DNA from: Azospirillum brasilense
Lineage (GTDB): Bacteria > Pseudomonadota > Alphaproteobacteria > Azospirillales > Azospirillaceae
Assembly: GCF_007827795.1 (NCBI RefSeq)
Contig: NZ_VITI01000003.1
Coordinates: forward strand, 466,090 to 530,089
DNA: 64,000 bases
Direction: 5' to 3'
Below, in pieces: positions 8,367 to 17,107 of the stretch. A program made the translations under genes and the position numbers. Numbering within the stretch: the stretch's first letter is position 1; the number at the start of each line of letters is the position of its first letter. The notes beneath the pieces were generated by a model. That model saw only the letters and a program-made list of their open reading frames with translations, did not search any database and was not told where the DNA came from.

Positions 8367-9796
8367 GACCGCGACTCCGCAACCGGGATGCCGTTCTGCA
8401 GTTTGGGCCGCCGTCCCGCCGCCGGACGCGGGGTCAGTGCGTGGGCATGGACCGTCTTGGCCAGCCGCGTCTGGAAGGCGGTGAAGAGGAACCACAGCAG
8501 GCCGTTCTGGATCAGCAGGCTGCTTTCGGCGACGTTGCCCAGCAGGAGCATCATGGCGAAGACGATGTGCCAGCGCGCCGCCCCGCTGCGGTCGACCGGG
8601 ACGATCCGGGCGATGCGCGACAGGTAGATCACATAGGCCACCAGGAAGAGGCCGAGGCCGAGCAGGCCGACGTCCAGCGTCGTCTGGATGAAGCCGTTGT
8701 GGGCGTGGATGTCGAAGCGGCCCGAGGTTCGCCAGAACAGCGCGCCCGGCGCGTCCAGCCCCGACCAGAAGGCGCTGAAGCCGTAGCCCAGCACCGGCTG
8801 CTGCTCGATCATCCGGAAAGCGAAGTCCCAGATCAGCGTGCGCCCGGTCAGCGTGATGTCGCGGCCGAGCAGCGTGACGATGCTTTCCAGGTTCAGCAGG
8901 GCGAAGATGGCGGCCAGCATGATGACCATGGTGCCGCCGTACAGCTCCAGCGCCAGCGAGCCGGCATCCTGCCGGTGGGTGACCAGCATCACCAGGGTCA
9001 TGCCGGCCGTGGCGACGATCAGCGCCGTGGCGGAGCCGGACATGGCGAGGCAGCCCGCCATGATGGCGAAGGTGCCCAGACGCCAGACCAGCGCCATGGT
9101 GTCGGTCACCGGGCGGGAGCGCAGGACGAACAGCCCGGCGGTCAGGCCGAAGGCCATGGCGTCGCCCAGGCCGTTCTTGTGGGAAAAGACGCCGCGCCAC
9201 TGCGATCCCTGCTCCGCCGGCATCAGGCCGTAGCTCGGCAGGCCGACCGCGAGCAGCGCGCTCAGCACCGCCAGCACGAAGACCGCGCGGTGGATCAGCC
9301 GGGCCAGTGCGACCTCGCCGTAGGACAGGCCGACATAGAGGCCGAAGATCGTCGTGCCGACCAGGGCCACGCTGCGGCGGATGGTCAGCGACGGGTCGTG
9401 CGACCACTGGCTGGACGCGATGGCCAGCACCACCATGAGCGCCATGGGAATGCTGAGATAGCGGAAGGCCCGGACGCCGTGGAGCATGACGATCCGCAGC
9501 AGGGCCGTGGCGTAGAGGCCGGCGAAGATGAGCTGCTTGATGGTGTCGCCGGAGGATTCCGGCGCGCCGCCCGCGCGCAGGATGAAGCGCTGCGAGGGCG
9601 CGGACATCATCACCGACAGCAGCGCATCCCACAGCAGGATCAGGCCGATCGCGCACACCACCTGATCGAACAGGCTGGGCGTGAGATCGGCGGCGCTGCG
9701 CAGGAGCGGCGTCGTCCGTGGCCGGGCGGGCGGCGCGTCCGCAGCGGGCGCCGCCGCCAGAGCGGCTCGGTTTCGCGGAAATGGCGTTGCACTCAT
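8363..9796 (-). CDS. O-antigen ligase / exopolysaccharide polymerase (Wzy/ExoQ-like)
   Basis: Membrane protein of 477 residues with about ten or more helices and a large periplasmic loop in the second half, the layout of the Wzy_C/O-antigen ligase family. The loop carries GRDITLTGRTLIWDF and, further on, GYGFSAFWSG and HAHNGFIQTTLDVG. The TGR...W and HNGF motifs are those seen in ExoQ and ligase-type enzymes. In a locus with Wzx and a Wzz/BY-kinase, polymerase is more likely than lipopolysaccharide ligase. Start at 9796 preceded by GGGGGAACAGG; the upstream in-frame Met lies near a repeat element and is less likely. Confidence 0.88.
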   Translation of the reverse strand: MSATPFPRNRAALAAAPAADAPPARPRTTPLLRSAADLTPSLFDQVVCAIGLILLWDALLSVMMSAPSQRFILRAGGAPESSGDTIKQLIFAGLYATALLRIVMLHGVRAFRYLSIPMALMVVLAIASSQWSHDPSLTIRRSVALVGTTIFGLYVGLSYGEVALARLIHRAVFVLAVLSALLAVGLPSYGLMPAEQGSQWRGVFSHKNGLGDAMAFGLTAGLFVLRSRPVTDTMALVWRLGTFAIMAGCLAMSGSATALIVATAGMTLVMLVTHRQDAGSLALELYGGTMVIMLAAIFALLNLESIVTLLGRDITLTGRTLIWDFAFRMIEQQPVLGYGFSAFWSGLDAPGALFWRTSGRFDIHAHNGFIQTTLDVGLLGLGLFLVAYVIYLSRIARIVPVDRSGAARWHIVFAMMLLLGNVAESSLLIQNGLLWFLFTAFQTRLAKTVHAHALTPRPAAGRRPKLQNGIPVAESRS

Positions 9797-9826
9797 CCTG
9801 TTCCCCCGATGAACCCGCATTCATTT

Positions 9827-9943
9827 CCCTCTCCCCTCTGGGGAGAGGGTCAGGGTGAGGGGGTTGCGCTGCTGCCGGACATACCTCCGTGCACAACCCC
9901 CTCACCGACCCTGCGGGTCACCCTCTCCCCAGAGGGGAGAGGG
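9827..9943. repeat. dispersed inverted-repeat element, copy 2
   Basis: CCCTCTCCCCTCTGGGGAGAGGG begins a 117-bp element that closes with CCCTCTCCCCAGAGGGGAGAGGG; each end is itself a hairpin. CAACCCCCTCACC-type inner arms also pair across the centre. It lies between the kinase and polymerase genes in the exopolysaccharide operon, so it would appear in the operon mRNA as a double stem-loop. Same general type as copies 1 and 3, but with longer end hairpins. Confidence 0.75.
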
Positions 9944-9994
9944 CTAAGATGACCAAACGCAATCGCGCCGGGCGTTTCCGCCGTCACGTCATGG

Positions 9995-12247
9995 TCAGCG
10001 CGTGTAGTAGCGGCGCGCCTCGTTCATGCCGTAGGCCTCTTCCGACGCGTCGGTGCGGGCCAGCTTCTTCAGGTCCACCCGGCTCAGCACGACGCTGGTG
10101 ACGTCGCGGCCCAGCTCGGTCAGCCGCTCGATGGCCCGCTGGACGACGGCGCGCGGCGTCTGCTCCCAGCGCACCACGAACAGGCATTCCGTCGCCGACC
10201 GGGTCAGCACGCCCGCGTCCGCCACGACCGCCATCGGCGGCGTGTCGAGGATGACGCAGTCGTATTCGAGCGAGGCGAACTTGATGATGCTCGCCAGCTT
10301 CTCCGACCCCAGAAGCTCCTGCGGGTGGTCGCAATGCGGACGGCCGACGACGTAGTGCAGTCCGCTGCGGCCATCCACCTGGACCACGTCCTGCCATTCC
10401 GCCTTGCCGACGATCAGGTCGCTCAGGTCGCCCGGAGCGTTGTCGCCCAGCACGTTCCCGATGCGCGGGCAGCGCAGGTCGCACTCCAGAAGCAGGACCC
10501 GCCGGCCGGACGCCGCCAGCATGCGCGCCAGGGTCAGGCAGACGGTGGTCTTGCCCTCGCCGGGAACGGCGGAGGTCACCATCACCACAGAGCCGGTGTT
10601 CAGGGCGCCGCGGGCGTAGAGCGACACGCCGATGGCGCGCACCGCCTCGCTGTACTCCGACCGCGGACGGTCGAGGACGTAATCCTCCGGCTTGGCGTTC
10701 TTGTGATGCGGCAGGGACGGCACCAGCCCGATGGCCGGCACGCCGATCGTCTCCTCCACATGCTGGGTGTTGCGGAAGGTCTTGTTCAGATGGTCGCGCA
10801 GGAAGGCCAGGAACATGCCGATCAGCAGGCCCACGGCCAGACCGCCGCCGACGAACAGCTTCTTGCCCGGCGTCGACGGCTCCAGCGGCGGTTCCGCCTT
10901 GGACACGACGCGGGCGTCGCGCTGCTGAAGGTCGTCCTGCTCGCGCGTTTCGACGAGGCGTTGGAGCAGCCCTTCATAGACGCGGCGGTTGGCGTCGGCC
11001 TCGCGCTGAAGCTGGGCCAGACGGACGTTGGCGCCCAACTCGCCCGCGGTCTCGGCGGTCAGCTTCTTCAACGCGGTCTCAAGCTCGCGCTCGCGGGCGC
11101 GGGCGATCTCGACCTCGTTGTTGATGACCGCCATGATCTTGGTGGCTTCCTCGCGCATCTTCTGGCGCAGGTTCGTCAACTGGTTGACGTAGGCCTGCAC
11201 CGCCGGATGCTGGTCCCCGTAGCGGGTGCGGTATTCGGCGAGCCGGCGCGCGATGGCCGACTCCTCCTCGCCCAGCCGCTGGATCAGCGGCGAGCCCAGA
11301 ATCTCCGCCGCGTTGCCGTCGGTCGGGCTGCGCGCGACGATCCGGGCGTTCTGCGCCCGCGCCTCCGCCCGGCCCCGCTCCGTCTGGGCGACGACCAGGG
11401 CGCGGTTCAACTCGGCCAGCTGCTGCGACAGGAAGGTCTCGCCGCTGGCCCCGCCGAGCACGAGCCCCTGCTGCGCGCGGTAATCCTGCACCGCCTTGTC
11501 CGACACCTCGACCTGGGCGCGCAGCTCGTTGATGCGGTCCTCCAGCCACTTGTTGGCCTGCTGGTTGACGTCCTTCTTCGTCTGGAGCTGGTCGCGCAGG
11601 TACTCGTCCACGAAGGCATTGGCGATGCGCGCCGCCTTGTCCGACTCCTTCGCCTTGAAGGAGACGAGGATGGTGTAGGACTGCGCGTCGCTGGTCGCCG
11701 ACAGGCCGCGGCGAACGTCGGCGATGACCGCGGCGCGCTCCTTCTCCGGCGACGTCGGCTCCTTCACGCCGATCCCGGCGGAAGTCAGGTAGGCGGTGAT
11801 CTGCTGGCGCAGCGGCGCCAGGTCGTAGCCGACGGTGTCGTTGATCCCGGCGATGGCCCGGTCGATGGCCGAAGGCCGCTCGATGGCGCCGTTGAACTCC
11901 GGGTCATGGACCAGCCCCAGCCGGTCCACCACCTTGGCGGCGGTGGCGGTGGAGGTGATCATGTCGATTTCGGTCCGGATCGCCGCCGCCTCGCGCGGCA
12001 GGTTGGAGATCACGGCGTTGATGTCCGTGACCTCCGTCGTGCGCGGGTCGATGATGAGCACGGCCTGACTGGTGAACCGCGGCTCGTAGAGCAGGGCACC
12101 GGTGGTGGCCAGCGCGGTGCAGCACAGGACGCTGGCGATGATCGTGCCCCGGCGTCGGCGCAGCACCTGGAGGAGGTCGCGGAGCGCGACCTCCCGCGTG
12201 CTGGCTTCGGACCCCAGGGCTCCGTCTACATGAGTGTACGCGGCCAT
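9995..12247 (-). CDS. Wzz/Wzc-type polysaccharide co-polymerase with BY-kinase domain
   Basis: Protein of 750 residues. The N-terminal half is a chain-length-determinant domain: a membrane helix at about 35-55, a periplasmic domain with coiled coil (about 200-430, rich in Glu/Arg/Gln), and a second helix near 460. The C-terminal half is a bacterial tyrosine kinase/ParA-like ATPase, with Walker A SAVPGEGKTT near 560, Walker A' LLLECDLRCPR and Walker B CVILDTPP. The tail contains a few tyrosines (EEAYGMNEARRYYTR) that could be autophosphorylated, a shorter cluster than in E. coli Wzc. It would control chain length and export of the exopolysaccharide. Start at 12247 follows CAGGAGAA. Confidence 0.93.
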   Translation of the reverse strand: MAAYTHVDGALGSEASTREVALRDLLQVLRRRRGTIIASVLCCTALATTGALLYEPRFTSQAVLIIDPRTTEVTDINAVISNLPREAAAIRTEIDMITSTATAAKVVDRLGLVHDPEFNGAIERPSAIDRAIAGINDTVGYDLAPLRQQITAYLTSAGIGVKEPTSPEKERAAVIADVRRGLSATSDAQSYTILVSFKAKESDKAARIANAFVDEYLRDQLQTKKDVNQQANKWLEDRINELRAQVEVSDKAVQDYRAQQGLVLGGASGETFLSQQLAELNRALVVAQTERGRAEARAQNARIVARSPTDGNAAEILGSPLIQRLGEEESAIARRLAEYRTRYGDQHPAVQAYVNQLTNLRQKMREEATKIMAVINNEVEIARARERELETALKKLTAETAGELGANVRLAQLQREADANRRVYEGLLQRLVETREQDDLQQRDARVVSKAEPPLEPSTPGKKLFVGGGLAVGLLIGMFLAFLRDHLNKTFRNTQHVEETIGVPAIGLVPSLPHHKNAKPEDYVLDRPRSEYSEAVRAIGVSLYARGALNTGSVVMVTSAVPGEGKTTVCLTLARMLAASGRRVLLLECDLRCPRIGNVLGDNAPGDLSDLIVGKAEWQDVVQVDGRSGLHYVVGRPHCDHPQELLGSEKLASIIKFASLEYDCVILDTPPMAVVADAGVLTRSATECLFVVRWEQTPRAVVQRAIERLTELGRDVTSVVLSRVDLKKLARTDASEEAYGMNEARRYYTR

Positions 12248-12290
12248 CCCATTCTCCTGAGGATCGGTCGGTGAGGGTCCAGGCCGGCGG

Positions 12291-13685
12291 TCAGCCCTTC
12301 ACGATCTTCTCGTCGACGATGCCCGCCTTGCCGAAGGCGTTGCGGGTGTCGACGATCAGCGGCAGCCCGTCCAGGAAGGCCTTCAGATCGAAGGAGTCGT
12401 GGTCGGTGCACAGGATCGCGGCGTCGAAGGCGCCGTCCCGGATCTCCTCCAGCGCGACCGACGGTGTGCCGGCCATGCGGGCGAGGCGGCGCGTCTCCGG
12501 AAGCTCCGGCACATGCGGGTCGTAGTAGAAGACCTCGCAGCCGCGGTCCTGGAGAAGATCGATGATCTTCAGCGCCGGGCTTTCGCGCATGTCCTCGATG
12601 TTCTTCTTGTAGGCGACGCCCAGAACGAGGATGCGCGATCCGCGCAGTGCGCGGCCAAGCTTGGAGTCCATGGCCTGGGACAGCCGCTCCACCACGTAAT
12701 GCGGCATGCGGGTGTTGATCTCGCCGGCCAGTTCGATGAAGCGGGTGGCGACGTCGAACTCGCGGGCCTTCCAGGTCAGGTAGAAGGGGTCGATCGGGAT
12801 GCAGTGGCCGCCCAGGCCGGGGCCGGGGTAGAAGGGCATGTAGCCGAAAGGCTTGGTCTTTGCGCCCTCGATCACTTCCCACACGTCGATGCCCATCGCG
12901 TCGTAGACGACCTTCAACTCGTTGACGAGCGCGATGTTGACGCAGCGGAAGATGTTCTCGGTCAGCTTCACCGCCTCGGCCGCTTCCAGCGACGAGACCG
13001 GGATCACGCGCTCCAGCGCGCGGCCGTACATCGAGCAGGCGATGCGCAGCGCGTTGGGGTCCTCGCCGCCGACGATCTTCGGGATGCGGGCGGTGGTGAA
13101 GGTCTCGTTGCCGGGGTCCTCGCGCTCCGGCGAGAAGGCCAGCAGGAAGTCCGTGCCGCTGACGAGGCCGGTCTTCTCCAGGATCGGGCGCACCACCTCG
13201 CGCGTCGTGCCGGGGTAGGTGGTCGATTCGAGGACGATCAGCTGGCCGGGGCGCAGCACCTGGGCGATCTGCCGGGTGGTGACCTCGATGCAGCTCATGT
13301 CCGGTTCGCGGTTGCGGGTCAGCGGCGTCGGCACGCAGATGACGATGGCGTCCATGTCGGCCAGCGACTGGAAGTTCGCCGTCGCCGTGAAGCGGCCCTC
13401 CTCGATCATCCCGCGGACCTCGTCGGTCGACACGGTGCCGATGTAGGAAGTGCCGCCGTTCAGGCTGGCGACCTTTTCCGGGTCGATGTCGAAGCCCGTC
13501 ACCGAGAAGCCGGCCCGCGCGAACAGCCGCGCCAGAGGCAGACCGACGTAACCCAGGCCGATGACGCCGACGCTGGCGGTGCCCGCCGCGATCTTCGACT
13601 CCAGCGCCGCCAGGGCTTCCGGAATGCCGGACGTGCCGACCGAACCCCCGCTCACCAACAGGTCGGCAAACTCATTGCTCGACAT
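12291..13685 (-). CDS. UDP-N-acetyl-hexosamine / nucleotide-sugar 6-dehydrogenase (WbpA-like)
   Basis: NAD-dependent dehydrogenase of 464 residues that oxidises the C6 hydroxyl of a UDP-sugar to a carboxylate, supplying a uronic acid for the polymer. Rossmann motif GLGYVG lies at 43-48, VLESTTYPGTT in the linker, and the catalytic Cys295 in GPGLGGHCIPIDP. The GGHCIPIDP form and overall length resemble WbpA/WecC-type UDP-N-acetyl-hexosamine dehydrogenases rather than the shorter Ugd enzymes. It is the first gene of the minus-strand operon; AAGGAGA precedes the start. The exact sugar is inferred. Confidence 0.92.
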   Translation of the reverse strand: MSSNEFADLLVSGGSVGTSGIPEALAALESKIAAGTASVGVIGLGYVGLPLARLFARAGFSVTGFDIDPEKVASLNGGTSYIGTVSTDEVRGMIEEGRFTATANFQSLADMDAIVICVPTPLTRNREPDMSCIEVTTRQIAQVLRPGQLIVLESTTYPGTTREVVRPILEKTGLVSGTDFLLAFSPEREDPGNETFTTARIPKIVGGEDPNALRIACSMYGRALERVIPVSSLEAAEAVKLTENIFRCVNIALVNELKVVYDAMGIDVWEVIEGAKTKPFGYMPFYPGPGLGGHCIPIDPFYLTWKAREFDVATRFIELAGEINTRMPHYVVERLSQAMDSKLGRALRGSRILVLGVAYKKNIEDMRESPALKIIDLLQDRGCEVFYYDPHVPELPETRRLARMAGTPSVALEEIRDGAFDAAILCTDHDSFDLKAFLDGLPLIVDTRNAFGKAGIVDEKIVKG

Positions 13686-13776
13686 AAGACGTCTCCTTTT
13701 CCGGCTCTCTTGTTCGTAGAGGTTTCACCGTTATTCGCGCTGTATTGCAGAGATCAAATTTACCGACACAAAACCG

Positions 13777-13812
13777 AAGCCAAGGTCCGGTTCTGACATC
13801 GGGCCTTGGCTT
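13777..13812. promoter_or_regulatory. stem-loop in exopolysaccharide operon leader
   Basis: AAGCCAAGGTCCG pairs with CGGGCCTTGGCTT with one mismatch around a ten-base loop. It lies 92 bases before the first gene of the operon. On the minus strand it is followed by CGGTTTTGTG, so it could act as an attenuator; on the plus strand it is followed by TTTG. Its role is inferred from position. Confidence 0.45.
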
Positions 13813-14038
13813 TTGCTGTTCATAAGACTGATCGATCGGCGTTTCCTCTCACCGAATACATTAGGCTGCTTTGTCTAAGCACCCAGCAATCGTGATAGAA
13901 AAAGTGGCAGCCGTAAACGTCGTAAAAGGCCGAACTACCGTCAGTTGATCGGGTGATCTTTCTTGTGAGACTTTAGGGATGACCATCCCGAAAGGCGCTT
14001 CATTAACCCCTTTTGAGTAACCACGGGCAGAATAGACG

Positions 14039-14080
14039 AAAGGAGCCGGACCGGCGCGTCGGCGGCCGGACGGCTCCTTC
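14039..14080 (-). terminator. Rho-independent terminator after acetyltransferase gene
   Basis: AAGGAGCCG pairs with CGGCTCCTT around a G+C-rich loop that can itself pair. Read on the minus strand the stem is followed by TTTCGTCTATTCT. It lies just beyond the stop of the gene ending at 14090. Confidence 0.65.
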
Positions 14081-14089
14081 GCACCTCGG

Positions 14090-15268
14090 TCATCCCTGTA
14101 CGGCGACTCCCTCCGGTTGCAGCCCGGCGGTCTCGGGCAGCGTGTTGTGCATCAGGAAGCTGGCGTCGCCGTCGCCCATGGTCAGCAGCCAGTTGCCGCG
14201 ATCGGCGAACTCGTCCCGGTCGATGCCGGCGTCCGGCCCGGCGTGCGCCATCACCCGCACGGGGAAGCCCACGCGGTCGGGCACCTTCATCATGCCCATG
14301 GCGAGGAAGGTCCGCTCCGCCCGCGTGTTCAGCGTCCGGCAGATCAGCGCGGTCGCGCGCTCCGTCGCGGCGATGCGCAGCGTGTGGCTGAGCAGGACCC
14401 ACAGCCACTTCGGCTCGCACAGGTAATCGACGATGGCGAGGCAGGGCTCCTTGCGCCAGGTCTCGCGGCGCAGGACGACGTAGCCCAGCGGCTCGTCCCC
14501 GCGCATCAGGATGAAGCGGCGGTAGTCCGAGGCGCAGGGAATCGCGTCGTAGCGCCAGCGCAAGTGAGTGAGGTCGCGCAACGCGATCAGCGGGTAATGC
14601 GGGGAGGCGCGCCGCCAGATGGCGTCGGCCCGCCCGTCGAACCGTCCGATCTCCTCGAACCGCGCGCCGGTTGCCCGGCTCAGCAAATGGCCGCCGATCC
14701 GCGCGCCGTGCAGCGCCGGCCCGGCGATCGTCCCGATGGCCCGCATACGGCCCTGGAGCGAGGACGCCTCCAGGCAGCGCCGCGTGTCCAACGGGAAGAC
14801 ATAGGCGGGCAGGGCGCCGATGTCGATCCAGCCGGCCTTGCTGTAGGCCTTGTAGGCGGAATCCGAGATGTGGATGGCCATGGCCAGCGGACGGCTGTCG
14901 AGCTGGGCTTCCGCCAGGGGCGTGAAGGCGCCGCGCATCCGCCATTCCGGCAGGACCATCAGGCTGTTGGCCCAGGAGGCCGGGATTTCCCGGTCCCGCG
15001 CCTTCAGGCGGAACGGAATCCCGCATTGCTGGCCGACGATCTGCCCCTGCCGCTTGCACACCCAGACCTGCGGCCCGTCCGCGTCCCGGTCGGGCACCTC
15101 GTCGAAGAGCCAGCGGTTGTAGGCCTCGTCCACCTGCCAGACCCGTTCCCCGAACATCTTGCGCTGGAAGCCGCGCAGTTCCCCCGTGTCCGAGGTGTCG
15201 AAGCGGAAAACGGTTTTCTTCAGCCGGTCGGTGATCGACTGACCGACGGTGCTGCTGCTGGTGCTCAC
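14090..15268 (-). CDS. GNAT-family N-acetyltransferase, large
   Basis: Protein of 392 residues with the layout of a double GNAT/FemAB-like acyltransferase. VWVCKRQGQIVGQQCGIPFR and NSLMVLPEWRMRGAFTPLAEAQL form a GNAT core with the P-loop-like RMRGAF segment; PLGYVVLRRE and LAIVDYLCEP form a second half. It probably acylates a sugar intermediate or precursor of the polysaccharide, which is inferred from its place in the locus. The start is GTG at 15268 after AAGGGGGG; the overlapping ATG there is out of frame (ATGTGA). It follows the beta-helix gene by 71 bases on the same strand and ends at a terminator. Confidence 0.8.
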   Translation of the reverse strand: MSTSSSTVGQSITDRLKKTVFRFDTSDTGELRGFQRKMFGERVWQVDEAYNRWLFDEVPDRDADGPQVWVCKRQGQIVGQQCGIPFRLKARDREIPASWANSLMVLPEWRMRGAFTPLAEAQLDSRPLAMAIHISDSAYKAYSKAGWIDIGALPAYVFPLDTRRCLEASSLQGRMRAIGTIAGPALHGARIGGHLLSRATGARFEEIGRFDGRADAIWRRASPHYPLIALRDLTHLRWRYDAIPCASDYRRFILMRGDEPLGYVVLRRETWRKEPCLAIVDYLCEPKWLWVLLSHTLRIAATERATALICRTLNTRAERTFLAMGMMKVPDRVGFPVRVMAHAGPDAGIDRDEFADRGNWLLTMGDGDASFLMHNTLPETAGLQPEGVAVQG

Positions 15269-15339
15269 ATGCCCCCCCTTGTTCGAACGCGCCGTCCCTT
15301 GCCCGGCCCGCGGCTCGTCCGCGGCTCCTGGGGCCAAGG

Positions 15340-16590
15340 TCAGCGCACGGATTCCGGCCGCATTCCGGACGCTTCCTGCACTGTTCCTCCCGATGGTTGG
15401 TTGGCCGATGGTTGGTTGGCGGTGGTCCCGGCCCGGGTTTCGGATTTGGCCTCCGATTTGGCGTCGTTGCTGACCCGGTTGCCGGTGATGGACTTGCCGA
15501 TGCTGTCGGCGATGATGATGGCGGCCCGCTTGCCGTTGCGGTGGAAGAGGTTGTCGCGCAGTTCCAGCGTGATCGAGCCGTTGCCCTTCTGGTGCTGCAG
15601 GACGCCGCCGTTGTTGTCGTAGAACTCGTTGTCGTAGACCCGGTAGGTCACGTCGATCCCGCGGTTCTGGCCGAGCGAGAGGCCCGCGTCGGCGTTGCGG
15701 AAGATGACGTTGCGGTAGATCTCGGTGCTGGACTTGGCCAGGATGCCGGCGCCGCGCGGGTTGTCGTGGATCAGGTTGTCGTGGATTTTCAACGCGCTCC
15801 CGGCCTGCCCCTGGTCGTGGTAGAGGCCGTGGGAGCGGCCCTCGCCGCCGTTGACGCCGTTGTTGAAGACCCGGTTGTGGGCGATCTCGCCGGTCAGGAT
15901 GCGCCCGTTCCAGCCGGAATAGACGCCGCCGTCCTTGCGCCAGCCGTTGTCGGCGATGGTGTTGCGCGTGATGACCTGATCGGTGTTGTCCGCCGCGTAA
16001 TGCACGATCCCGTAGGCGCCGTTGCCGGTGATGGCCGACCCGTCGATCCGCAGCCCTTCCGACGTGCCCTGTACGACGATTCCGGAGCCGCCGTTGCCCG
16101 CGACCGTCACGTTCGTTACCGACACGTTGCGCGCCCGCGGGCCGAGGAGCAGGCCGGTGTCGGCCGCGCCGGTGATGCTCAGCCCGTCGAAGGCGACGTT
16201 CGTCCGTCCGTTCAGGCTGACCGCGATCGAGGCGCCCCGCGCGTCGATCACCGGGCTGTCGCCCTTGCCATAGGCGCCGTAGGTGATCGGCCGGTCGGTC
16301 GTGCCGGAGGAGGAGGCCAGCAGGCTGCCGCGCCAGTTCTCCCCACGCTCGAACAGCACGCGGCTGCCCGGCGGGAAGGCCGTGGCGTTCACCTTCTCCA
16401 GCGATTTCCACGCCTCCTTCGGGCCGCGGCCCGACCGGCGGTCGTCGCCGTCCGTGGCATCGACGTAGAAGACCGGCGCGTCCTCGGCGTTCTGGGCGGC
16501 GTTCTGGTCGGCGCTCCGGCGCGCGCTGACGAGCAGCGACGGCTGGGCGGGGCGCTCGATGGCGGGGGGAGGCGGGGGCAGGTGATCCAT
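15340..16590 (-). CDS. right-handed parallel beta-helix protein
   Basis: Protein of 416 residues. Residues about 38-385 form a chain of short repeated strands (VTNVTVAGNGGSGIVVQG, LKIHDNLIHDNPRGAGILA and similar) characteristic of right-handed beta-helix polysaccharide lyases, epimerases and hydrolases. The N terminus is Pro-rich without a clear signal peptide, and the C-terminal 35 residues are low complexity with a duplicated ANQPS segment. It is a close paralogue of the C-terminal half of the protein at 19870-22044: VFYVDATDGDD and FERGENWRGSLL correspond to VFYIDATHGSD and FERGETWTDSLL. A role in cleaving, trimming or epimerising the exopolysaccharide is inferred. The ribosome site is weak; the gene follows the small membrane protein by 19 bases. 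Confidence 0.85.
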   Translation of the reverse strand: MDHLPPPPPAIERPAQPSLLVSARRSADQNAAQNAEDAPVFYVDATDGDDRRSGRGPKEAWKSLEKVNATAFPPGSRVLFERGENWRGSLLASSSGTTDRPITYGAYGKGDSPVIDARGASIAVSLNGRTNVAFDGLSITGAADTGLLLGPRARNVSVTNVTVAGNGGSGIVVQGTSEGLRIDGSAITGNGAYGIVHYAADNTDQVITRNTIADNGWRKDGGVYSGWNGRILTGEIAHNRVFNNGVNGGEGRSHGLYHDQGQAGSALKIHDNLIHDNPRGAGILAKSSTEIYRNVIFRNADAGLSLGQNRGIDVTYRVYDNEFYDNNGGVLQHQKGNGSITLELRDNLFHRNGKRAAIIIADSIGKSITGNRVSNDAKSEAKSETRAGTTANQPSANQPSGGTVQEASGMRPESVR

Positions 16591-16609
16591 GGGTCCAGCT
16601 CGCGCGGCC

Positions 16610-16813
16610 TTACAGGGCGACGCGGATCAGCGCGTAGGCGAGGCCCCAGGCCGCCAGCGCGCAGCCGGTGCACAGAATGGCCCAGCCGGCCCGGTGGAGA
16701 TCAAGCATCGGGGGGGAGACGCGGTCCGTCGCCTTCGCAGCGGCGTCCGCCGGAAGGACGTCCGCAACCCCACCCAGCAGGTTCGGGCTGGCCGGCGTGG
16801 CTTGCTCGATCAT
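16610..16813 (-). CDS. small single-span membrane protein
   Basis: Protein of 67 residues: a polar N-terminal half and one strong C-terminal hydrophobic segment (AGWAILCTGCALAAWGLAYALI). GAGGAGATCGCT precedes the ATG. It is the first gene of a run with the beta-helix and acetyltransferase genes. I do not recognise a family. It may tether or scaffold the polysaccharide machinery, but that is only a guess from position. Confidence 0.7.
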   Translation of the reverse strand: MIEQATPASPNLLGGVADVLPADAAAKATDRVSPPMLDLHRAGWAILCTGCALAAWGLAYALIRVAL

Positions 16814-16964
16814 AGCGATCTCCTCGCGGGGGGCCTTATAAGCGGAGGAACCGGCGACCAGAACCGCAGCGTGTCCCCATAGCGGTATTTTGTGTTACGT
16901 CGCGGACAAATAAAGGGAAATGAAAAGGGATCACGCTTAAGCGATCAGCGTACGATAAGGGGGC

Positions 16965-16999
16965 ATTCCAAAGGGAGGAATAGGTCTTCTCTTTGGAAT
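16965..16999. promoter_or_regulatory. inverted repeat ATTCCAAAG-N17-CTTTGGAAT
   Basis: Perfect 9-bp arms lie about 150 bases upstream of the small membrane gene start at 16813. A similar CCAAAG...CTTTGG pair recurs at 19548-19575 before another exopolysaccharide gene. Candidate shared operator. Confidence 0.45.
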
Positions 17000-17039
17000 T
17001 GCAGCGTCGTTATCGCCCGTAATGCATATGAAAACGGCA

Positions 17040-17076
17040 GGAACTCCCTCGCCCGTGCTGGGAGAGGGAGTGTTCC
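17040..17076 (-). terminator. hairpin after deacetylase gene (degenerate repeat copy)
   Basis: GGAACTCCCTC pairs with GAGGGAGTGTTCC, with a two-base bulge, around GCCCGTGCTGGGA. It lies 32 bases past the stop of the minus-strand deacetylase gene. The inner CCCTC..GGGAGAGGG core resembles the dispersed elements at 4.9, 9.8 and 59.7 kb. Confidence 0.5.
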
Positions 17077-17107
17077 GTAAGCCAGCCCGCCTATCCGGCC
17101 AGACCGT

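Larger units (their letters stand above)
13686..14089. other. promoter/leader region of the exopolysaccharide operon
   Basis: A 404-base non-coding stretch, clearly more A+T-rich than the flanking genes, lies between the acetyltransferase 3' end and the dehydrogenase start. It must contain the promoter of the operon that runs from 13685 down. It also holds the hairpin at 13777-13812 and the terminator at 14039-14080. No gene is visible. Confidence 0.6.

Noticed and set aside
15390-15425. short DNA direct repeat (ATGGTTGGTTGGC-type) as a possible array
   Set aside because: Only two copies inside a coding tail (ANQPSANQPS); not a CRISPR or other array.
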